Shown here piece by piece: positions 1-8,863 of a DNA stretch of 20,754 nt (positions are counted from its first letter, which is position 1; every line of letters starts with the position of its first letter). The translations under genes and the position numbers were made by a program. The notes beneath the pieces are model-generated. The model did not search any database and was not told where the DNA came from. It saw nothing but the letters and a program-made list of their open reading frames with translations. Origin of the DNA: Pelargonium cotyledonis (taxonomy: Eukaryota > Streptophyta > Magnoliopsida > Geraniales > Geraniaceae); NCBI GenBank assembly GCA_036897625.1, contig JAYMTA010001283.1:1-20754 (forward strand), written 5' to 3'.

Positions 1-62
1 TTATAATTTTTAATTTTTACAAAAAATAGAAACAAGACATTCATTTTGAGACGGAGGGAGTA
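1..62. mobile_element. Terminal part of a Stowaway-like MITE (right end)
   Basis: Read on the minus strand from about position 62, the sequence begins TA-CTCCCTCCGTCTCAAAATGA. This resembles the conserved terminal inverted repeat of plant Stowaway (Tc1/mariner-type) MITEs, next to the TA dinucleotide used as target site. The other end lies left of the window, so length and TSD cannot be checked. It would sit inside intron 1 of the GAUT15 gene. The TIR match is seen; the family name is from knowledge of plant MITEs. Confidence 0.6.
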
Positions 63-710
63 TTACACTGTATGTACATATGTAGTGTCCAAAAAACAGT
101 CAAAACATTTTCATTAGGAAAAAATTATACAAAAAGTAAGTTCTTTTTATTAAATGCATGTTTTATTTAGTTATTATAAAATTTATCTAAAAACACTTTT
201 AAGCACACATTTGAATATACTGTTCTCTTGTAAGTTTTTTTTTTATAAGCAATAATTTAAAAGGGTATTATAATTTCATGAGTTTTATCATATAAATCAT
301 AATTCTTTAGAGAGTAAATATTACGTACAATTGATTAGAATACTTCAGGTAGGAGAAAACATAAATTTAAATAATTTATATATATTTAAAAAATAATTAA
401 CGATTATTTTGAGACTCAAAAAATAATATTCAAAATTTTATTTTCTACTTTTTACAAAAATAAATAATTTTGACTTATTGGAATACTTAGTGGCCATGCA
501 ATGATAAGAAAGAAGTTGACATAATAATCCATGCCAATTTAAGGATAATTTCGTAATTATATGAAAGTACTTACAAGTGATGTGTCACTTCCACTCAAAA
601 ATCTCCTTCCCGTACAATCTGCATTTTCACACAGTTCAATTTATTATAGCCGAAAAAAACACTAAAAATAAAAAAAAAACCAGAAAATTTAATTATAAAA
701 AAAAAATTAC
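63..710 (-). other. GAUT15 intron 1 (part), no coding sequence seen
   Basis: This is very AT-rich sequence with no GAUT-like coding segment on the minus strand. The donor GT of the upstream coding exon is at 709-710 (minus strand), so the stretch is read as the start of a first intron that continues past the left edge of the window. Poly-A runs near 670-706 appear as a poly-T tract just inside the donor on the gene strand. Nothing else is recognised here. Confidence 0.6.
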
Positions 711-921
711 CGAGAGAGGAAGAGCAAACAGTGGACGATTCGAGCACCAAAAACGCAATCCTAAGGAAAAGAAACGGCAATACAATCCCGAGCACCAGCA
801 CCACCGGCAACACCGTTCGGCTCCAAATCCGCCGGTTCGCCGCCGCCGATCCCTTACCGACTCCGCCGCCGCCGGATATGGCGAGTCTCTTAAACCCCGT
901 GGCGGAAATATAGAAGTTCAT
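711..921 (-). CDS. GAUT15: Galacturonosyltransferase 15-like, first coding exon (partial gene)
   Basis: The exon encodes 70 codons plus one base. It begins [16 protein letters not shown], followed by a Gly/Ala-rich stretch, then [19 protein letters not shown] and a Cys/Ser-rich end. It matches the N-terminus of Arabidopsis GAUT15 as I recall it: a short cytosolic tail, then a single type II membrane anchor (about residues 36-60) that holds family GT8 pectin/homogalacturonan glycosyltransferases in the Golgi. The catalytic GT8 domain is not in the window. A consensus donor (CG|GTAA) follows at 710-709 in phase 1, which fits an Asp-Cys-Ile-Gly continuation in the family. The start is the ATG at 921-919, with A at -3 and no better in-frame upstream ATG. 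GAUT15 itself is less well characterised than GAUT1, so its enzymatic role is inferred from the family. Confidence 0.8.
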
Positions 922-962
922 TCTCCGAATAGCATAAACAGAACCTCCCGAAAACAATCCAT
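918..962 (-). promoter_or_regulatory. Upstream ORF 2 overlapping the GAUT15 start codon
   Basis: A 14-codon upstream ORF starts with ATG at 962 (minus strand) and ends with a TGA at 920-918. This stop overlaps the main start in the arrangement ATGA. The uATG has G at +4 and T at -3, a moderate context. Such overlap favours termination-reinitiation or repression of the main ORF. The arrangement is seen directly; any effect on translation is inferred. Confidence 0.5.
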
Positions 963-1000
963 GAATCGAACACAACAGATCGTGAAGCTGCGATTGTTGC

Positions 1001-1039
1001 TCAGAGAACGAGATCTGAAGCTTGAATCGAAGACGGCAT
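1001..1039 (-). promoter_or_regulatory. Upstream ORF 1 in the GAUT15 leader
   Basis: The first ATG on the minus strand downstream of the putative TATA region (1039-1037) opens a 12-codon ORF ending in TGA at 1003-1001. Its context is weak (T at -3, C at +4), so ribosomes would often scan past it to uORF 2 or to the main ATG. Whether it is transcribed depends on the unknown start site. Confidence 0.4.
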
Positions 1040-1176
1040 TGAAAAATTGAAGAGCGTTTGCGAGAGAGACGAAGAGGTCGAAATCGAAATCGAATCTGAA
1101 GCAATGGAGTGTGGAGCTCAAGGAGATCACGCTGTTGCCTGCTGCTGTTGCTCACTCGCTCTGCTCCAGTGTGAAC

Positions 1177-1198
1177 TATATTTATTGCAAATATATAT
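1177..1198 (-). promoter_or_regulatory. Candidate TATA region of GAUT15
   Basis: On the minus strand this reads ATATATATTTGCAATAAATA, AT-rich and TATA-like. It lies immediately upstream of a GC-richer leader rich in CTC/TCG. It would place transcription start near 1145-1155 and give a leader of roughly 225 nt. This is a judgement from composition and spacing only. Confidence 0.35.
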
Positions 1199-3240
1199 TT
1201 TTCAAAAGAAAAAATTAAAGTTTTCGTATTTAATGAATTTTTCATTTCATTTATGTCGAAATTCCAATTCAGTCCTCACACCCACAGACACACTTTTATG
1301 TCATTTTCTCCAGAAGGGATCAAATTGTAATTTTTCTGCTTTAATTTAAATTGATATGTTGCAGAAAAAGCAAAGATGATTGAGATTTAAGAGACGGAGA
1401 GAGCAAAAGCCAAAAAATTAAGCCGCGTTTAAAGCCGCGGGAAGTTGTGTGGAGTGTACAGTGTGTGTGTGATACTATATACTAATTTTATTTTTGGACC
1501 GACTCTTTTTTATTTATTTAACTGCCTAACTTTTTTTTTTTTTTTTTTCTTTTTGACATTTGCTATGATTTGGGCTTTTTTGAACTGACATCACCGACAG
1601 GCCCAGGTGACGTATACATGTATAGGTGTATAGGTCAAAACATGTGGGTTTGGTGTTCTAAGGGTGAGGGCTCCAAACTATATTATTATGTTTAAGCAAT
1701 TAAACATATGAGTTTACGTCTGAACACTTACATTCTACCAAATCATGTTGGATTAAACGGTTGATGCGTTTTGAGTGTTTTTGAGATTCCTTAAAAAATT
1801 CTAAGAAAACCATATCATAAGAAAATCTAAGAGAAATACAATCTTGTTGGCTTCGTGAAATGGTACCCACAAATATTGGTGCAAGTATATATCAAAATCA
1901 CAAATCATTGAAGTTAACACATTAAATGGAAGCTAAAATGAAGTCAAGGATTGAATTTATGTCTTGACATTCATGAGCTAACATGGTTCGTATATTGGTA
2001 TGAGGAGGCAATCACATGGTGTTCAGCTAATAAAAGATGTGATGCCACTCCTTTTGGTCACTCACTTCAAATGACCCCCCACAAGGCTCCATTTTCATGC
2101 ATTCGGTCCACCTTAATTTCAGCCCTAGCAGCATGCAATTTGGGTCCCATCATGGACAATGTCACATACATGTGGTTGATGGGTTCTAATGTAGCAACAC
2201 CCCATTCCTTGTAAATAAAAATGTTAATGTAGTGGATAAAAATAATATAATTTTGATTTTAAGACTACTAAATATTGAACTATGAACTTCATCAATTTAA
2301 TAGGGTTTAAACCCAAATTTATGCAATTTTAAACTAATTAGGATCCCAAAGAACTTTGACAAATAGATTAAAATTATTAAACTTTGATAAAAATTGGTTA
2401 GAATGAGTTGAACGTCCAAAATTATGCAAAGAACACAACATATAGCGAATCAGTTAGACCGACTAGATCTATAAGCCATTTGGATCCAAATTAATTTTCA
2501 TTGATAAGGTCGAGTCAGATTTATCTTACAAATTTATTTATCGCACTTGACAAATTTATTTATCGTATCTCTGAAATAATGTACGGTAACATCTATTTCT
2601 AGTTCATCGCACACTTTGTCCATGATTCATCAAGTAATGGGCTGGGTCAATCAGATGGCCCATGACTGGTACCAAACATTGTTGTTGGTCCAACTTTTTA
2701 TTATAGTAAAGTTGTACATACCATCTTTTTATGGTTGAAGAAGCTTTAGAACCATATGGGTCACAATCCAATCCATAAATGATGGCACCCCAATTGGACA
2801 ATTATGGCATTAGACTGAACTCGAAGAAGACCCGATGTATCTGACCCGAACAAACAAATACGGAAGGAAATAAATTTTGATGCACATGGCGGGATCGGTA
2901 ACTATAACTTTCTTTGCTTGTCCCGAACCCAATATATTAAATAAATAATATAATAATAATTTTTACTTCAAAACTTGCATATGAATAATATTATTTATTT
3001 TTTGTTATATTTAGAATATGTCTAGATTAATAATATTCTTAGAGGGCAATAAAGCTAAAGTTGAATCATTATTCATTTTTATTTGAAGCATGAAAAATCC
3101 TAGCTGCAAAATGAAACGACGTCGTATTCAAGAAAAAGTACCGTTTCGTACAAAAAAAAAGAAGAAAAAAAGTACCGTTTGCCATGAACTTGTAGAGATG
3201 TAGACTTGTAGTTAGTTACAGCCTGCTTCTTCCTCGTACC
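1199..3240. other. Intergenic region between divergent genes
   Basis: No gene is supported here. The stretch holds a poly-T run near 1531-1549, a short (TG)n near 1460, and a directly repeated segment ACAAATTTATTTATCG near 2528 and 2549. A GC-richer patch at 2040-2200 contains an open frame without family similarity that I recognise. It presumably carries the promoters of GAUT15 (left) and the hydrolase gene (right). Confidence 0.5.
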
Positions 3241-3257
3241 AAAACGAACCGTTTCGT
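3116..3257 (+). promoter_or_regulatory. Repeated ACCGTTTCGT motifs and ACGACGTCGT palindrome before the hydrolase gene
   Basis: The perfect 10-bp palindrome ACGACGTCGT (3116-3125) contains GACGTC, a bZIP C-box-type core. ACCGTTTCGT occurs at 3140-3149 and again at 3248-3257, with a shorter ACCGTTT at 3174-3180. All sit just before the presumed leader exon of the downstream gene. Regulatory function is inferred from repetition and position. Confidence 0.35.
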
Positions 3258-3362
3258 CTCTGCATCTCCGAAACTCAGTCTGAGTCTCACACATCAAAAT
3301 CGGTTACTAAGTTCAGACCATAACGTCTCCGTCGATTTGCCGATCTACAGTGCCAAAACCCG

Positions 3363-3548
3363 GTAAGTTTTCCTCTATATCGTGTCTCGATCTTCACCGT
3401 TTATACACGCATCTCTGACTGAAATCTTTGTTTGGTTACCCAGAAAATAAAATGGAAAATAATGTAGTTGGTAGTTTAATTTTCTCGCTGATTTGAATTT
3501 TTGGCTTTAAATATTCAACCTTTTTCACGGTATCAGATCTATTATTAT

Positions 3549-3584
<36 letters not shown>

Positions 3585-4035
3585 TATTAGGAACCAAGCA
3601 GATCTACGCACTTTTCATTAATGAGTTAGTGTGGGATAAAAAAAAAGTTATTTTTTTAAAGAAAAAAGTGTGTAAGTTAAATCAAATGGGTTCACAATGT
3701 TGGTTTCAAAATTAGAAATTTAGCTGCCCATTAGTTTCTTAATACATCAAATCACATTCACTGAAAGGACTTTTTACTTTCTTTCCAATTTATGATATGT
3801 TATGTTTAGGAAGCTGAGGGTTTAGTAAATTTGATGTTTTGGGTCTGAAGATAAGTAGCTTTATGAGATGTAAAATTATGTTTTTGTTGTCTTTTGATGT
3901 ACTCCCAGCGCCTGAATAGGCTGTTTATGATACATTGTTGAACTCGGATGTTAGGCCCTGATTTGTGTATTGTTTGTGTTTCTTGTTACGCTTATTGAGA
4001 AGAGTATTGAAAACCAGTGTTTATTGATCTTACAG
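3363..4035 (+). other. Leader (5'UTR) intron of the alpha/beta hydrolase gene
   Basis: A strong donor CCG|GTAAGT is at 3363 and an acceptor TTACAG ends at 4035, two bases before the coding ATG. The upstream exon (about 3240-3362) contains no ATG, so it is untranslated. The 673-bp intron contains a run of 33 T (3551-3583) preceded by ATT repeats. Long first introns in plant leaders often raise expression; that role here is inference. Confidence 0.65.
3551..3583. repeat. Poly-T homopolymer tract (33 T)
   Basis: There are 33 consecutive T residues after (ATT)n, inside the leader intron. The tract is prone to length change and sequencing error, so the exact count is uncertain. Confidence 0.9.
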
Positions 4036-4037
4036 TT

Positions 4038-5081
4038 ATGTTGAGGCGAGGAAATAATTCAAAGATGTGGCAAGGGACACAAAGTTTTCATATGCCAGTT
4101 TTGGTAGTGTCTTTAGTTCTAATCTTTGTGGTTACAATACTGTTATTTCTCAACCACGATGGAACGCCAAATTCTTCATTTGAGCTTCCAGTTGAGAAAC
4201 ATAGCAGCTTAGAGTCTTCAGGGAAATTTCACCCAACTGTACAGCTTAGGAATGGAACGGATTTGATTTGGCAAATACCCGATTCCCCTAAGGCAGTTCT
4301 TTTTTTCGCTCATGGGTGTAACGGTAGAGCTATTCACTTTTGGGACAAATCTCCTAACTGCCCGAAATGCATGGGGTTTCCGGAAGAAAGGGCGATTGTC
4401 CTTCATGCTCTTGATCGAAAGTATGCAGTTCTTACAATATCGAGTGCTAGGAGATGCTGGTCGTTTGGGGAGGAAACGTTAATTGTCAAAGATATTATCA
4501 AGTGGTGGGTTAAGAAACACAAGCTCGAGAAGCTTCCTCTTGTGGCTTTGGGCGCATCCTCTGGTGGGTACTTTGTTTCCGTTCTTGCTGCCAATATGAA
4601 ATTTAGCAGCATTGCACTTATGATTGCTGAAGGAATGTTTGAGGAAATGAATGTTCCGGAGAACTACCCACCCACCCTTTTTGTGCACATGCCTAAAGAT
4701 GTGTATAGACAGCGGAAGATAAGTGAAAATATGGAATTGCTGAGGAATAAAGGCGCTGATGTTGCGGAGATCGAATGCATGGAGTTCCCTCTGTCACGAA
4801 ATACCTTATCTGATAGAATTCCCGGTCTTGATCGGACAGTTTCTGCTAGATTGTATGAGTTGTTCCGGGGCAAGGGCTTCATTGATGAGCATGGCTATAT
4901 GAGGAATGATGGGCGGGCTACCCATTGGAAAGAAGCTCTCAAGAATGAGAAGACTATTTTACTTGATGAGCATTTGGTTCCTCATGTTCAGGAGGAACTA
5001 AATCTTGCATATGCTTACCATGAAATGACTAGCCCGCAATCTGAACAGATTTTTAAATGGTTTGACTCTCATATGAGTTGA
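4038..5081 (+). CDS. Membrane-anchored alpha/beta hydrolase superfamily protein
   Basis: The protein has 347 residues in one coding exon. A short basic N-terminus is followed by one hydrophobic segment (about residues 20-38), so it is probably a single-pass endomembrane or plasma-membrane protein with the hydrolase domain on the far side of the membrane. The fold signature is visible: strand AVLFFAHGCNG (about 86-96, oxyanion HG), a Cys-containing stretch CPKC (108-111), and the nucleophile elbow GASSGG (172-177) with Ser174 in the GxSxG position. Asp221 and His328 are my guesses for the acid and the histidine. The start is the ATG just after the leader-intron acceptor; an in-frame extension to 4017 would be intronic and lacks an ATG. 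I recognise a plant family usually annotated only as alpha/beta-hydrolase and do not know its substrate. The gene is divergent from GAUT15. Confidence 0.85.
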   Translation: MLRRGNNSKMWQGTQSFHMPVLVVSLVLIFVVTILLFLNHDGTPNSSFELPVEKHSSLESSGKFHPTVQLRNGTDLIWQIPDSPKAVLFFAHGCNGRAIHFWDKSPNCPKCMGFPEERAIVLHALDRKYAVLTISSARRCWSFGEETLIVKDIIKWWVKKHKLEKLPLVALGASSGGYFVSVLAANMKFSSIALMIAEGMFEEMNVPENYPPTLFVHMPKDVYRQRKISENMELLRNKGADVAEIECMEFPLSRNTLSDRIPGLDRTVSARLYELFRGKGFIDEHGYMRNDGRATHWKEALKNEKTILLDEHLVPHVQEELNLAYAYHEMTSPQSEQIFKWFDSHMS

Positions 5082-7423
5082 TTCACACTCTATTAGAAGA
5101 GTCTTATGAGTTATGACCTTATTCTAATTTCTAACCCTAGTAATTCTATGAGTTTGTGCTTTTGGACCATCCAAAGATGAGCTGAGTTATATGAAACAAA
5201 GGGGTGTGATGGTAAATCAAGCTAGAAGTGCATGTAACAGATGAGTTTCAGATTATTGATAACCATCCATGGAAATGTAACTAATGTTTGATGTAAACTG
5301 CGAATGTTTGTTTATATAATTTTGGAGAATTACTAAGTAATCTTTGCTGCCACTCAGAGATCTTTGCATGGTTGCTCTGCATAGAAGGTACCTTTTCATT
5401 CGTATACGCTTCACATTAATAATATAAATCTTGACATTTTTTTTATGTTTGTTGAATGTGCAACCGGTTCTTATCAATAGTTTTCATGTGATAACAAAAT
5501 GGTCATTGAAGTCTCCTTCGCTACCATGTGCAAAAAAAAAAAAAAAAAGTTGTTGCCATTTGCTGGTCCTGCGGAAGTGGAGTCCTCGGAGGGGTGATTT
5601 AGATATGATCTAACCTCCTAACATTATTTCTTGCTTGCTATTTCCTGTTCCTCTATCTGAAAGCCTGAAACTTGGTCATTCAAACTCCTGCTAAGAATAG
5701 CAATTTTTTAGTCCCCAAAGTTTCACTTTCCTCGGGTGCCTTAGTAAATTGGCATCAATGTTGTTCTAAAGAACAAGCAATGTCATTTGAAGGTCGCTTT
5801 CCTTTCTGAATTTGCCTTAAATGTGTCTGCATTGCCACTTAAAGCAAAATGATACGCTACAGCTCAACATTTACAGGCTCCACCATCTCATTGAGGGGGT
5901 TATGTACTTATGTGAAACCTTATTAATCAGCTCGATCAAATGTTTGATGAATCTAACCTTATAATAAAAGTGTGCTTCGTTATATTTATGTACATTGAAG
6001 TATGAAGAGTTAGACCCACTAGTGATGAAAGATTATCATTTACATATCTGAATTCTGTGGTTATGAGGATATGATATCAAGGTTTAGTCTAACAATTATA
6101 TCCTTTTCAGCTTGTAGGACTTAGACGTCCATTGAATAACATCCATTCTGACAGTTTAGACTTAATACCTTTTTCTCTTTGAGCAACCTACATTTAATGT
6201 TATGGTATTTGTATATGAGATAGGCTGGATCGTAGACCCTACAGTTGTGCTATTAATCATTTTACAGTCTGGTTGGTTTCTGCAATAAAAACACGACCAT
6301 TTCATGGCATCTATTGTTTCTGTTGATGTTTAAACAGGTTTTTTTATTATTAATAACTATGAACTCTATGAGTCTTATTTTGGTTGGTGAATCTCTTAAC
6401 TTGTCTTTGTTTTTCCATTATATGTTATATGTTGTTAAATCATGCCACATTTATTTCTGTTAATATATAAATGCTGTTACACTTGTTTCCAAATGCAGGC
6501 TCTTGTCGTTCTTCCTAGTTACTCAGCAACCATAAGTCAGAGACTCAGTGGTTGTTGCTGACATTTGGAGAAACCTAAACCTGTTAGCACTTGTCCCATG
6601 AATCTATTTTTCCTTGGTCAGTTGTTTTATCCTGTTGCGCTAGTATTGCTTTCTTATCCTGGTTTTCTAAAGTTGAGATCCCATGAAAGCTCAAATATTA
6701 CTGTGCTGCTCTTGTGAAGCTGAGCCTGCTAAATTGGAAGATGAATAGTGTAAAGAGTTTAAAATTAATGTGTAGTCTTCAACTATCGGTCTAACCTTTT
6801 AAGTTGAGTCGGTTATCTAACATGGTGTTAGAGCATGACTGACGTAGAGGTCACAAGTTCGAGTCAATTTGTAGGGTACTATTAGACATCTAAGAGTACT
6901 AAAAGTTTGAAACCAAAATATCTTTTTAGATTAGTAAGATCTCGTTTCATGATGACACCCATTCTTCTTTGTTTTCGGCATATATAATTTCATTGAAGAT
7001 AGTATTCTGCACAGTTTTATTGCCTTCTATATCAGTATCATGCTTATACTTATGGCCTTATCTATTACTTGGCAAGTGTACTAATTACTGCTATTGCTCA
7101 ACATATTGGCAAAAAATATGGAACTGAAAATGTGAAACTCAACTAAAAACATTGAATCATATTTAAGACAGAGAAAAAAAATATAAATTAAGCATTTAGA
7201 TCTTGAACATAGTAGTCTTTTTCACTCTTTCTAAATAATATGTAAGAGATCACATATTAACTCAAAATATAGAAAGAAAAGGAATAAATTAAAACACATC
7301 ACACATTGAACATTAAATACTAATTGAACACTTAATTCATCCTAACCCGCACACACTAATTAGACTAGAAAATAATACTTGAGTAAACCAAAAGATCGAG
7401 CACAGGTGGCTTCAGGCTTGGGT
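5082..7423. other. Intergenic region, 3' of the hydrolase to PDF1
   Basis: No coding gene is supported. The first few hundred bases are presumably hydrolase 3'UTR. A GTACC donor-like site near 5390 and an acceptor-like TGCAG ending at 6499 could bound a 3'UTR intron, but nothing confirms this. There is a run of 16 A at about 5532. The sequence around 6522-6563 can fold back, pairing CAGCAACCA with TGGTTGTTGCTG. A tRNA-primer-like relic is listed separately. Confidence 0.45.
6750..6870 (+). mobile_element. Decayed retroelement relic with tRNA-Met primer-site-like motif
   Basis: The sequence GTTATCTAACA (ending 6822) is followed by TGGTGTTAGAGC (6823-6834), close to the initiator tRNA-Met primer binding site TGGTATCAGAGC of plant LTR retrotransposons. 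The preceding CTTTTAAGTTGAGTCGG-type sequence resembles the 3' end of such LTRs. About 20 bp further on, AAGTTCGAGTC (about 6855-6865) resembles a Pol III B box, so a tRNA-derived SINE is an alternative. No internal coding region or second LTR is seen. Confidence 0.4.
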
Positions 7424-8477
7424 CTAGAGACGGCCTTCGTTGGCTTGCTTGAAGAGACTGGCCTGAGCTGCTGCAGCCTTGTCTGAGCCAAGGGCTGCGA
7501 CAAAACTGTTCCTGACCTGCTCTGTTGTGTAAGGAAACTTGTTGTCCACCATGGAGTTCAGTAACGAAGCTGTCCCTTCTCGGTAGAGAGCTCCAAGGCC
7601 ATCTGTTCTTGGGTTGGAAAGTGCTTGCGGAAAGCTGAGACTTGATCCAGAGCCTGGCAAGCTAGAGCCAAATGAACTGCCCAATGACCCCCACCAGCCT
7701 ACCACGCTCCATATGAGAGATGGGTGCGATCTCCAGTAGCTGCAAAGAAACACACACAGAAGTGTAAGATATACAAACTTTTCGTTTAACAATATTGTTT
7801 CACATTTTGTAGTAAGAGTTGTTGCAATGAACTTACTCGCAGGTGCCATGGAAGGGATGGCTGGGAGGAGGTGTGAATGTGACACTTGGAGTTGATGGAG
7901 TTGGGTTGTGTGTCGGGGTCGGAGTGTAGCTTGGTGTTGAGGGAGACGAGTTATGTGGTGGAGTCCCGCAGTTTGTGCTTCCATGAGAAGGTGGTGTCAA
8001 CGTTCTTCCAGTTCCAGAGCTACCCGAGTTATGTGGTGGCGAAGTTCCTCCATAGCTACCTCCTGAACCATGCGATGGTGATGTTCCTCCTGAACCATGT
8101 GACGGTCCTCCAGAGCTACTTCCTGAACCATGAGATGGTGGAGTTCCTCCATAGCTACCTCCTGAACCTTGTGTAGGTGGTGGTGGTGAATGTGAACCTG
8201 CATTCCGGTAAGTATAAGCAATACACAATATGGTAACATAATTTTTTCCTATCAGCAAAAAAATAGTACTATATTAAATAATGAACAGTTTTGAATCCAG
8301 GAAACCTGAGGAGGGTGGAGTTCCGGATCTTGCATAAGGGTCAGGACTTGGAGGGTAGAAGAAGAAGTTTTTCTGATCCCCGAGGCTTGTGGACATTACA
8401 GTGAGAGCTAGGTTTTGGGAGAGCAAACCCGCAACCAAAACCCATATCAGTGAAGAAGCTTGTTTGCTTCTCGCCAT
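7424..8477 (-). CDS. PDF1: Protodermal factor 1 (epidermis-specific secreted Pro/Ser/Gly-rich protein)
   Basis: There are three exons: 8477-8306, 8197-7837 and 7739-7424, joined at GT..AG borders in phases 1 and 2. They sum to 849 nt, or 282 residues. Residues 1-26 form a signal peptide, followed by FFFYPPSPDPY. Residues 58-175 are a Gly/Ser/Pro/His-rich low-complexity region with repeated SHGSGG and GGSYGGT units. The conserved C-terminal domain (176-282) opens TCDYWRSHPSLIW and contains ALSNPRTDGLGALYREGTAS and ends ANEGRL. This matches Arabidopsis PDF1, a cell-wall-type protein made in the L1 layer of meristems and in protoderm; it is somewhat shorter than my recollection of the Arabidopsis protein (about 300). 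The start is the only ATG that gives a signal peptide. A perfect L1 box upstream supports both identity and epidermal expression. Its biochemical function is not established. Confidence 0.92.
8044..8168 (-). repeat. Coding minisatellite in PDF1 exon 2
   Basis: A 26-bp segment beginning GTTCCTCCATAGCTACCTCC occurs identically at 8044 and 8143 (99 bp, 33 codons apart), with related partial units TCCTGAACCATG between them. It encodes the repeated GSGGSYGGT units and is likely to vary in length between alleles. Confidence 0.8.
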
Positions 8478-8567
8478 CTCTTTCTCTGTGTGTTCTCGGG
8501 TTTGAAGATGGAAGAAAACACGAGAACTGTGGGATTGTACTGTGAAGCTACTGGTGGCTGAGGAGGG

Positions 8568-8576
8568 AATAAATAG
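8568..8576 (-). promoter_or_regulatory. TATA-like box of PDF1
   Basis: On the minus strand this is CTATTTATT, about 90 bp upstream of the ATG, at the right distance to give a leader of about 60 nt. It is the only AT-rich core in this otherwise mixed stretch. Confidence 0.5.
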
Positions 8577-8608
8577 CAGCTGGTGAAGGACTGTGAGGTT
8601 AGTTGATG

Positions 8609-8616
8609 TGCATTTA
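8609..8616 (-). promoter_or_regulatory. L1 box (HD-ZIP IV binding site) of PDF1
   Basis: On the minus strand this reads TAAATGCA, an exact match to the L1 box consensus TAAATGYA. In Arabidopsis, ATML1 and PDF2 (HD-ZIP IV) bind this element in the PDF1 promoter. It lies 132 bp upstream of the ATG and about 35 bp upstream of the TATA-like box, in the same orientation as the gene. Confidence 0.85.
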
Positions 8617-8863
8617 CTTATGGTATTAATATATAATAATGCTTTGCATGGAAGCAACTTAAAAATGGTGGACATGAACAGCTTTGCCATCTGTGTGTGT
8701 GTGTGTCTGTGTCAGACTTCACATGGTTTGAGCTTTGAACCATAAACCTGTTGGTTGGTTCAATTCTCTCTGCAATTCTTGGTGGTTCTGTAATGTTGGT
8801 CTGCATTTGTCAGTTTAGGTATGACAGATAAACAGAACTGAAACATTATGTATATCAGTGGAC
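8617..8863. other. Upstream PDF1 promoter region with (TG)n
   Basis: The stretch contains a short dinucleotide run (TG)7 at 8692-8706 and otherwise unremarkable sequence. No gene is seen. Confidence 0.5.

Noticed and set aside
151-158. A second TAAATGCA (L1 box) near the left edge
   Set aside because: It lies in the GAUT15 intron, far from any start; an 8-mer of this AT content is expected by chance.
577-1050. Plus-strand open frame over the GAUT15 exon region
   Set aside because: It is the reverse shadow of the GAUT15 exon and leader, with low-complexity Arg/Lys/His content and no family match.
2040-2200. Possible microRNA precursor in the GC-richer patch
   Set aside because: I compared it by eye with common conserved plant miRNA sequences and saw no match or convincing hairpin.
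1951-2214. 87-codon open frame in intergenic DNA
   Set aside because: No recognisable domain and no codon or splice support; GC-richer patches like this are common in plant promoters.
4017-4037. N-terminal extension of the hydrolase to 4017
   Set aside because: It lacks an ATG and lies mostly in the leader intron, whose acceptor ends at 4035.
6021-6150. Box C/D snoRNA-like motifs (GTGATGA ... CTGA)
   Set aside because: There is no terminal stem and the box spacing is too loose; motifs this short are expected by chance.
7886-8176. Plus-strand open frame across PDF1 exon 2
   Set aside because: It is the antisense shadow of the repetitive PDF1 exon.
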